A stretch of 6,202 bases of DNA from an uncultured Pseudomonas sp. GTDB taxonomy: Bacteria; Pseudomonadota; Gammaproteobacteria; Pseudomonadales; Pseudomonadaceae. Below the pieces are notes generated by a model. That model was not told the origin of the DNA, made no database searches, and saw nothing but the letters and a program-made list of their open reading frames with translations. Shown here one piece after another: positions 1-4,631 of the stretch (positions are counted from its first letter, which is position 1; the number at the start of each line of letters is the position of its first letter). Where the stretch lies: NCBI GenBank assembly GCA_946886875.1, contig CAMPJN010000237.1, positions 1 to 6,202 on the forward strand, read 5' to 3'. Both the position numbers and the translations under genes were made by a program.

Positions 1-28
1 TTCATCCATCGCCTGAGGAGGTCACTTT

Positions 29-370
29 ATGAGCACAGCCTTGCACGATGATGTCAGCAATGGGGTTTTACGGCGGATGAAAGAGGGCGGTTTCGACTTT
101 GCCAGCGTTCATCCAATCGAGTTCTACGCCATTTTTCCCGATGAGGAACGGGCGCGTATGGCGACCAGAAACTTTCGTGGCGAGTCCTTGCATGCGCTGG
201 TGACCGAGCGTGATGACGGCGCCTGGCACTTGCAGGTGAGTAAAGTGATGTATGCGACCCACGCCGGCATCGGCGACTTCGAGCACGATATGGAGTCGGT
301 GGTGATTCCGCTCGGCGGTACGCTGGACGGTTGGGGTGTGACCCAGGAGGTCAAGGGCCAGCGTCCTTGA
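29..370 (+). CDS. RraB-domain protein (ribonuclease E inhibitor-like)
   Basis: A 113-residue cytoplasmic protein without signal peptide or membrane segment. The pattern fits the RraB domain family: an N-terminal Asp-rich helix (DDVSNGVLRRMKEGG, residues 7-21), a strand with HPIEFYAIFPDEERA (28-42), a D-D-G-W-H strand segment (62-67) and a C-terminal G-G-T-L-D-G-W-G turn (96-103). In E. coli, RraB binds RNase E and dampens mRNA decay; that role is inferred here only from family. Most of the length is the domain itself, so no extra functional region is visible. The start is well supported: GAGGAGGT at 15-22 lies six bases before the ATG. The gene ends in a strong hairpin (393-420) and converges with the channel gene on the other strand, so it is the last gene of its transcript. 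Whether it has its own promoter cannot be seen, because only 28 upstream bases are present. Confidence 0.85.
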   Translation: MSTALHDDVSNGVLRRMKEGGFDFASVHPIEFYAIFPDEERARMATRNFRGESLHALVTERDDGAWHLQVSKVMYATHAGIGDFEHDMESVVIPLGGTLDGWGVTQEVKGQRP

Positions 371-392
371 TTTGACCTGCGGCGAGCAACAG

Positions 393-420
393 ACATCGAC
401 CAGCTACGGCTGGTCGATGT
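393..420 (+). terminator. UACG-tetraloop hairpin terminator between convergent genes
   Basis: Perfect 12-bp inverted repeat (arms 393-404 and 409-420) closed by a TACG loop with a C-G closing pair. In plus-strand RNA this is the exceptionally stable cUACGg (UNCG) tetraloop. It begins 22 bases after the stop of the RraB-like gene. The following tract (GTTTATG) is only weakly T-rich, so this is a plausible but imperfect Rho-independent terminator. It lies 52 bases beyond the end of the minus-strand channel gene and might stop transcripts from both sides, although the minus-strand RNA would carry a CGUA loop, which is not of the UNCG class. Confidence 0.65.
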
Positions 421-471
421 GTTTATGCCCCTCATCGATTCGATCGCCCAGTGCTTATTGGGCCTTGCAGG

Positions 472-1599
472 CTACTGCATTCGCGGGCTCTGGGCATTTC
501 CACTGCTCCGCGGCTGTTCGCGGGGCGGCTCGGCCATACGTATATCCGGCAGAGTGCCACCGATGAATTCCAGACTGTAGGTAGGGAAGGCGAACTGCAC
601 TTCGAGATCGCGCAGGCCCTGTAACAGTCCCAGGTTTATTTCCTGCTGGATATCCATGTACTTGTTGTAGTCCGAACTCAGCACGAAATACACCACCTCG
701 AACGTCAGCTGGTAGTCGCCGAAAGCCTGAAAATGCGCGCGGTCGAAGCGCGTATCGGCGATGCCGGTAATGACCCGCGCCACTAGCTGGCTGACCTCAC
801 GGACCTTGCTGGCCGGGGTGTCGTAGGTGATACCGAACCTGAACATGATTCGACGGTTTTCCATGCGCTTGTAGTTGTGCAGTGTCTGGTGCAGCAGGTC
901 GGCATTCGAGCAGACGATCTGCTCGCCGCTGAGGCTGCGGATGCGCGTGGTTTTCAAGCCGATATGTTCGATATTGCCGGCTACGTCGCCGAATACCACG
1001 AAATCGCCGATCTCGAAGGGTTTGTCGACACCGATCGACAAGGAGGCGAACAGGTCGCTGAGCAGCGTCTGCACCGCCAGGGCCACGGCGATACCGCCGA
1101 CCCCGAGGCTGGCGACCAGGGCAGTGATATCCACCCCGAGGTTGGCCAGAATCGACAGCAGCATGATCGACCAGACAACCATGCGCAGCATGATCGCGAT
1201 GATGGTCGTGGTTACCGGGTTGCGCGTCGTGCCATTGGGATGCATCACCGGGATGGCGGCCCACAGACGTATGCCGATTTCCAGCCACAGGGCGACCTGT
1301 AAAGCCAGGGCGATGAACCAGCCATGACTCAGAGTGCCCTCCCATTGCGCGGGCAGGTCCACCAGCTTGAGGGCCATGAGCAGGGAAAACGCCAGCAGCA
1401 AGAAGCGGCTGGTCTGCCGGAGAATTTCCGCCACCAGGCGGTAGCGCAACCTGTGCTGGTCTTGAGCCCAGGCTGCTACATGGGTGCTCAGGCGTTTAAC
1501 CAGGGTGCGCAGAGCGGTATAAATCGCCAGGCTGACCGCCGCTACCAGGGCGATACTCAACCAGAGGCTTTGGTTGAACAAAATATCCCAATCCTGCAT
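472..1599 (-). CDS. MscS-family mechanosensitive ion channel
   Basis: A 375-residue inner-membrane protein of the small-conductance mechanosensitive channel family, expected to open under membrane tension and release solutes on hypo-osmotic shock. Hydrophobic segments lie near residues 11-32, 63-83, 93-115 and 131-152. They are followed by the glycine/alanine-rich pore-lining helix typical of MscS (about 155-190, with A-S-L-G-V-G-G-I-A-V-A-L-A-V-Q). Next comes the conserved beta domain (about 191-250; P-F-E-I-G-D-F-V, then N-I-E-H-I-G-L-K-T-T-R-I-R and S-N-A-D-L). A mixed alpha/beta cytoplasmic domain runs to about 346, and a short Pro/Arg-rich tail ends the protein. Five membrane segments place it in a branch longer than minimal MscS (three), so an ion-selectivity or signalling role is also possible. 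The ATG at 1599 has AGGAGGT on the minus strand (plus 1609-1615), nine bases upstream. The cytochrome gene lies 127 bases upstream in the same direction; I see no convincing promoter or terminator in that gap. Confidence 0.93.
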   Translation of the reverse strand: MQDWDILFNQSLWLSIALVAAVSLAIYTALRTLVKRLSTHVAAWAQDQHRLRYRLVAEILRQTSRFLLLAFSLLMALKLVDLPAQWEGTLSHGWFIALALQVALWLEIGIRLWAAIPVMHPNGTTRNPVTTTIIAIMLRMVVWSIMLLSILANLGVDITALVASLGVGGIAVALAVQTLLSDLFASLSIGVDKPFEIGDFVVFGDVAGNIEHIGLKTTRIRSLSGEQIVCSNADLLHQTLHNYKRMENRRIMFRFGITYDTPASKVREVSQLVARVITGIADTRFDRAHFQAFGDYQLTFEVVYFVLSSDYNKYMDIQQEINLGLLQGLRDLEVQFAFPTYSLEFIGGTLPDIRMAEPPREQPRSSGNAQSPRMQ

Positions 1600-1726
1600 G
1601 GGGCTTTGACCTCCTGAAGTAAGTCCTGTGCCGCGAATGCGACCTCTTACTCTTCGGTAGATCAGTGCAGCGATAGTTCAGCTCGCGTAAACCCTCGCGT
1701 GCGCCTGCTGGGCGTCAGTCGGTGCC

Positions 1727-2539
1727 TTAAAGGCCAGCCGTGGGCTGCTTGCGGGTGGCCATATGCTGCAGATAGCCCAGCAGCTGTAGCAGCTCGGCAT
1801 CGCTCAGCACCTCTGCGCTGAAGCCGGGCATTTTACCTTGCGGCCAACGCCGCAGACTTTGCGGGTCGCGGATGTAAGCGGCGAGAAAGCCTTCGGCGAA
1901 ATACTCGGTCGGGTTATGCGGAATGTTCAGATCAGGGCCGAATGCCGAGTCGCCCGCCGCGTTCAGCCGATGGCAGGCCATGCAGTGTTTCTGATACAGG
2001 GCAAAGCCCGCCTGGATCGCCGAGTCGGCATCGGCTGCGGGCAACAGTGCAGGATAGCGTTCGGCCACTGGTGCCAGTTTGCGAATGGCGGCTACCTGAT
2101 AGGGCCATTGTTCCGGGCCGACCTGACTGGCTTCGGGGTTCCGCCATACTAGGTAGAAGGGGCCGGCGCTTGCTTTGCCGGCGGCCAAGGGTGGCCAGGG
2201 GTGGGCCGGGTCTTCAACCGCCAGCCAGGCTTGCGCACCGCTCTGGGCCAGCAGCAACGCGGCCGGCAATTCGGCGGCGAAGCCGTCCAGGGCTATCGCT
2301 TGTAAGTGATCGCCCGGTTGAACACCGGTAAGCAGGGCAGCCAAGGGCACGGCGCGATAGCTCATGGGGCGCTTATAGCTGACGTCGTCGGCGATTTCGA
2401 TTTGTCGGGCCTGCGGATGCTCGAGCAATTCGGCGCTCTGCCAATTGCGGCTTGCCGCACCTATCTCCAGCTTGAGTTCGGCAGCCTGCGCCGCAGAACT
2501 GAACAGGGCGGCGAGCATAAGCGTTACGAATACTTTCAA
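1727..2539 (-). CDS. Secreted c-type cytochrome with N-terminal molybdopterin-oxidoreductase-like domain
   Basis: A 270-residue exported haem protein. Residues 1-19 form a signal peptide (short Lys start, Leu/Ala core, likely cleavage A-Q-A|A-E), so it acts in the periplasm. The haem-attachment motif CMACH is at residues 186-190, and the downstream K-M-P-G-F (Met237) is the likely sixth haem ligand, giving a class I cytochrome c domain over about 173-262. The preceding region (about 20-155) has the order of a sulfite-oxidase/molybdopterin-binding fold: V-P-L-A-A-L-L (64-70), an A-L-D-G-F turn (83-87), then A-G-P-F-Y-L-V-W (125-132) and a final P-Y-Q-V-A-A-I (146-152). I see no cofactor-coordinating cysteine there, so the domain is probably a non-catalytic scaffold; this assignment is inference. 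It probably passes electrons to or from an unidentified partner. The start codon is TTG, chosen because a GGAGG lies seven bases upstream and the signal peptide begins exactly there. Confidence 0.88.
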   Translation of the reverse strand: MKVFVTLMLAALFSSAAQAAELKLEIGAASRNWQSAELLEHPQARQIEIADDVSYKRPMSYRAVPLAALLTGVQPGDHLQAIALDGFAAELPAALLLAQSGAQAWLAVEDPAHPWPPLAAGKASAGPFYLVWRNPEASQVGPEQWPYQVAAIRKLAPVAERYPALLPAADADSAIQAGFALYQKHCMACHRLNAAGDSAFGPDLNIPHNPTEYFAEGFLAAYIRDPQSLRRWPQGKMPGFSAEVLSDAELLQLLGYLQHMATRKQPTAGL

Positions 2540-2546
2540 GGTTAGG

Positions 2547-2551
2547 CCTCC
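2547..2551 (-). promoter_or_regulatory. Ribosome binding site fixing the TTG start of the cytochrome gene
   Basis: The minus strand reads GGAGG here, seven bases before the TTG at 2539-2537. The first in-frame ATG inside the gene is codon 8, which would remove the basic N-terminus of the signal peptide. No ATG lies in frame close upstream. The TTG is therefore the best start. Confidence 0.7.
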
Positions 2552-2720
2552 ACTGGCGCCTGCTGTCGCAACCAGGGCTGGCCTGCGATCACTAAACGAA
2601 GCAGCCGATGCTGCCCCATCATTACGATGGCATCAATAGCGGGCCGGGCGGCGCGCGCATACCGATTGCAAAGCGGTAGGGGCTGAGAAGGCGGGAGTAA
2701 GGGGGATGCACTCGGCCGCA

Positions 2721-2750
2721 CTGCGTTACCGCTCAAGGAGGGTAACGCAG
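2721..2750 (-). terminator. Perfect 10-bp hairpin downstream of the small membrane ORF
   Basis: Arms at 2721-2730 and 2741-2750 are exact reverse complements (CTGCGTTACC / GGTAACGCAG). The ten-base loop can add an inner CTC/GAG stem closed by AAG after a one-base bulge. The hairpin sits 17 bases past the stop codon of the 31-residue minus-strand ORF, the usual place for a transcript end, and before the cytochrome gene. There is no T-tract on either side, so it may be an mRNA 3'-end stabiliser or a Rho-associated structure rather than a canonical intrinsic terminator. The orientation is inferred from the ORF. Confidence 0.45.
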
Positions 2751-2767
2751 CAACCGGGCGAGGGTGA

Positions 2768-2863
2768 TCAGCTGACCAGACGGGTCAGGTTGGGGACGAT
2801 TAACAGCAATGTGGTGGCAAACACGATGAGACTCGCTTGCCTGATCTTTGGCTGTGTAAACAT
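2768..2863 (-). CDS. Possible 31-residue single-pass membrane microprotein
   Basis: The minus strand encodes MFTQPKIRQASL followed by a hydrophobic run I-V-F-A-T-T-L-L-L-I-V-P, then N-L-T-R-L-V-S and TGA. A short polar, positively charged N-terminus (Lys6, Arg8) precedes one predicted membrane helix (about residues 10-25), and a single Arg follows; this is the build of bacterial small membrane proteins. A weak ribosome binding site (GGCAGGT) ends four bases before the ATG. A perfect hairpin follows the stop and a structured segment precedes the start, so the ORF is framed like a real transcription unit. I recognise no named family; function unknown. The cytochrome gene starts 228 bases downstream on the same strand and is probably separate because of the hairpin. 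The main alternative is a chance ORF, since 32 codons is short. Confidence 0.4.
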   Translation of the reverse strand: MFTQPKIRQASLIVFATTLLLIVPNLTRLVS

Positions 2864-2892
2864 GGCTACCTGCCTATTTTTCTTGTTGGTGT

Positions 2893-2967
2893 GGCGGCGT
2901 CCGCCGCTCTGGTGGTCTCCAGGCTATCGCGTCGAGACCGGGTTCAAGCCGCCCCGGCAAAACCCGG
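2893..2967 (-). other. Cluster of three hairpins upstream of the microprotein ORF
   Basis: Three inverted repeats lie in a row. The first is GGCGG/CCGCC (2893-2897 with 2901-2905). The second is GGTCTC/GAGACC (2914-2919 with 2934-2939). The third is CCGGGTT/AACCCGG (2938-2944 with 2961-2967), with an inner GCCG/CGGC stem (2948-2951 with 2955-2958). The second and third share bases 2938-2939, so they compete at their edge. Read on the minus strand they would form a structured leader ending 30 bases before the ATG at 2863. Read on the plus strand, the third hairpin is followed by TTTTCTT (2975-2981) and a run of seven T (2989-2995), which could be a weak terminator. Which strand is transcribed is unknown. 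Confidence 0.35.
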
Positions 2968-2995
2968 CGATGGCTTTTCTTGATGCTGTTTTTTT

Positions 2996-3201
2996 ATCGC
3001 AACTGCCTTAGTAACTCTAGGGCGCTACTGCTCGGCTAATAGAAGACTTGGTAGCTAGATGCCGGGGGCTTGAAGCCATTGGTTATGACCGCCGCCGATT
3101 TCTCTCCAAGTACCCTCGTGCTAGAGGGCGCCGACCGCTGTCGTCCAGCGGCTGACCGTTCGTCTGAGCTGAGTGGTCAATAGCCCTGAGCGCTTCGGTC
3201 A
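2996..3201. other. Non-coding stretch upstream of the thiolase promoter
   Basis: No supportable gene is seen between the microprotein leader and the thiolase promoter; with the flanks, the gene-free interval is 2864-3307. It contains two small hairpins: CCCTC/GAGGG (3113-3117 with 3124-3128) and CCGCTG/CAGCGG (3135-3140 with 3146-3151). A plus-strand ORF of 32 codons from 3085 has no ribosome binding site and a composition unlike a protein. I see no match to the PsrA operator pattern (GAAAC-N4-GTTTC) expected of some Pseudomonas beta-oxidation promoters. Confidence 0.4.
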
Positions 3202-3229
3202 TTGAGGCTGATCGGGCTGAGCGTATGGT
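3202..3229 (+). promoter_or_regulatory. Candidate sigma-70 promoter of the thiolase/FadB-like operon
   Basis: TTGAGG (3202-3207; four of six matches to TTGACA) and TATGGT (3224-3229; four of six to TATAAT) are separated by 16 bases. Transcription would begin near 3236, giving a leader of about 70 bases before the thiolase ATG. The match is moderate and rests on sequence alone, but no better candidate was found directly upstream of this gene. Confidence 0.35.
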
Positions 3230-3282
3230 GTAGTCAGCTCAACCCGAACAGGCGCAGCCCAACGATATGCGCCGCCAGCCAC

Positions 3283-3295
3283 CCTCCATTGGAGG
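3283..3295 (+). promoter_or_regulatory. Palindrome holding a Shine-Dalgarno-like GGAGG in the thiolase leader
   Basis: CCTCC (3283-3287), ATT and GGAGG (3291-3295) form a compact stem-loop. The GGAGG is 12 bases before the thiolase ATG, rather far. A second site, GAGGA at 3299-3303, lies four bases before the ATG and is outside the stem. The ribosome may use either. If it uses the upstream site, the stem would compete with ribosome binding. The regulatory meaning is inference. Confidence 0.4.
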
Positions 3296-3307
3296 TTTGA
3301 GGACGCT

Positions 3308-4513
3308 ATGACCGAAGCATTTATTTTCGATGCGCTGCGCACGCCCCGCGGCAAAGGCAAGAAGGACGGCGCGCTGTACAGCGTCAAGCCGGTCGACCTG
3401 GTCGCCGGCCTGCTCAAGGCCCTGCAGGCGCGCAACGGTCTGGACACCAGCCAGGTCGACGACATAGTGCTGGGCTGCGTAACCCCGGTCGGCGATCAGG
3501 GCGCCGATATCGCCAAGACCGCGGCCATGGTCGCCGATTGGGATGTTAGCGTGTCCGGCGTGCAGCTCAATCGCTTCTGCGCCTCGGGCCTGGAAGCGGT
3601 GAATCTCGGCGCGATGAAGGTGCGTTCCGGTTTCGAAGACCTGGTGGTGGTCGGCGGCGTGGAATCCATGTCGCGGGTGCCCATGGGCTCCGACGGTGGC
3701 GCCTGGGTGATGGACCCGGCGACCAATATGCACACCCATTTCACCCCCCAGGGCATCGGTGCCGACTTGATTGCCACCCTGGAAGGCTTCAGCCGCAGCG
3801 ATGTCGACGCTTATGCCCTGCGTTCGCAGCAGAAGGCCGCCCGTGCCAGCGCCGACGGCTCGTTCGCCAAATCGCTGATTCCGGTGACCGACCACAACGG
3901 CATAGTGCTGCTCGACCAGGACGAATTCATTCGCGGCGACTCCACCCTTGATGGCCTGGGCAAGCTTAAGCCGAGCTTCGAGATGATGGGCCAGATGGGC
4001 TTCGACAGCACCGCGCTGCGGGTCTACAGCCATGTCGAGCAGATCGAGCATGTACACACCCCCGGCAACAGTTCGGGCATCGTCGACGGCGCCGCGCTGA
4101 TGCTGATCGGCAGTGCCGCCAAGGGCAAGGAGCTGGGCCTGAAGGCCCGCGGCCGCATAGTCGCCACAGCGGTGACCAGCACCGACCCGACCATCATGCT
4201 CACCGGTCCGGCACCGGCCACGCGCAAGGCGCTGGCCAAAGCCGGTCTGGATGTGGCCGATATCGACCTGTTCGAAGTCAACGAAGCCTTCGCCTCGGTG
4301 GTGATGAAATTTATGAAGGAAATGGGCGTTGCCGAGGACAAGGTCAACGTCAACGGCGGCTCCATCGCCATGGGCCACCCGTTGGGCGCCACTGGCTGCG
4401 CGATCCTCGGCACCCTGCTCGACGAGCTGGAGAAGCGCCAGTTGCGTTATGGCCTGGCGACCTTATGTGTCGGCGGCGGTATGGGTATAGCCACGATCAT
4501 CGAGCGAATCTGA
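3308..4513 (+). CDS. fadA: Acetyl-CoA acyltransferase (3-ketoacyl-CoA thiolase), beta subunit of a fatty-acid oxidation complex
   Basis: A 401-residue cytoplasmic thiolase, full length for the family. It cleaves 3-ketoacyl-CoA with CoA to give acetyl-CoA and an acyl-CoA two carbons shorter, the last step of beta-oxidation. All catalytic elements are present: the nucleophile Cys91 in N-R-F-C-A-S-G, N-E-A-F-A (325-329), His357 in [13 protein letters not shown], and the acid/base Cys387 in C-V-G-G-G-M-G. The segment with [11 protein letters not shown] (253-263) is also typical. The N-terminus ([14 protein letters not shown]) and the V-G-D-Q-G-A-D-I-A motif (61-69) recall, from memory, mycobacterial FadA (Rv0859) and P. 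aeruginosa PA1736 rather than E. coli FadA. The partner gene follows 118 bases downstream in the same direction. The symbol denotes family; this genome may also carry a classical fadBA pair. Confidence 0.95.
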   Translation: MTEAFIFDALRTPRGKGKKDGALYSVKPVDLVAGLLKALQARNGLDTSQVDDIVLGCVTPVGDQGADIAKTAAMVADWDVSVSGVQLNRFCASGLEAVNLGAMKVRSGFEDLVVVGGVESMSRVPMGSDGGAWVMDPATNMHTHFTPQGIGADLIATLEGFSRSDVDAYALRSQQKAARASADGSFAKSLIPVTDHNGIVLLDQDEFIRGDSTLDGLGKLKPSFEMMGQMGFDSTALRVYSHVEQIEHVHTPGNSSGIVDGAALMLIGSAAKGKELGLKARGRIVATAVTSTDPTIMLTGPAPATRKALAKAGLDVADIDLFEVNEAFASVVMKFMKEMGVAEDKVNVNGGSIAMGHPLGATGCAILGTLLDELEKRQLRYGLATLCVGGGMGIATIIERI

Positions 4514-4519
4514 TCGGCC

Positions 4520-4593
4520 GTAGGAGCCAGGGGGACGCCCAGTCCTTGCTGGCGATTCGTCACGACCCTGATCGCGAGCAAGCTCGCTCCTAC
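4520..4593. repeat. REP doublet (REPIN) between the thiolase and FadB-like genes
   Basis: The element starts with GTAGGAGC (4520-4527) and ends with its reverse complement GCTCCTAC (4586-4593), the terminal signature of Pseudomonas REP sequences. The right half (4571-4593, minus orientation) is a textbook unit with a GCGAGC/GCTCGC stem (4574-4579 with 4582-4587). The left half has a GCCAG/CTGGC stem (4526-4530 with 4549-4553), but its loop is about 14 bases longer than usual; the extra bases (4531-4544) contribute a small GGAC/GTCC hairpin (4533-4536 with 4542-4545). Such doublets are mobilised by RAYT transposases encoded elsewhere. Between cistrons they can form mRNA hairpins that shift the ratio of upstream to downstream expression; this effect here is inference. 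Confidence 0.88.
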
Positions 4594-4631
4594 AGGTCAG
4601 ACGGCACAAAATTTCACGGGAACAAAAAGAA

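Noticed and set aside
442..465. GCCCA/TGGGC inverted repeat just past the channel gene stop as its own terminator
   Set aside because: Only five pairs with an eight-base loop and no T-run in minus-strand RNA; the 393-420 hairpin is a far stronger candidate.
1600..1726. Promoter or terminator in the gap between cytochrome and channel genes
   Set aside because: Only four-base stems and poor -35/-10 matches were found, so neither separate transcription nor an operon can be shown.
2542..2622. Minus-strand 26-codon ORF ending two bases before the cytochrome TTG, a possible translationally coupled leader peptide
   Set aside because: No ribosome binding site precedes its ATG pair, and the peptide has no leader-like codon run. 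The close spacing alone is not enough.
2892..2908. Possible sigma-54 promoter (TGG...GC) in the GC-rich hairpin
   Set aside because: The spacing and the -12 element do not fit TGGCAC-N5-TTGCW.
2938..2967. tRNA-like T-arm (GGTTCAAGCC) suggesting a tRNA or an attachment-site remnant
   Set aside because: No matching acceptor, D or anticodon stems can be placed around it. The bases are better explained by the nested hairpin.
2706..3011. Plus-strand 101-codon ORF in the intergenic region
   Set aside because: No ribosome site at its start, protein-unlike composition, and it runs through two strong inverted repeats and opposite to the better-framed small membrane ORF.
3085..3183. Plus-strand 32-codon ORF upstream of the thiolase promoter
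   Set aside because: No Shine-Dalgarno sequence and no hydrophobic or otherwise recognisable pattern; it spans two small hairpins.
3239..4378. A 379-codon open frame on the minus strand, antisense to the thiolase
   Set aside because: It is a mirror of the GC-rich codon pattern of a thiolase with all catalytic residues. The translated protein is His/Gly/Ala-rich with no domain resemblance.
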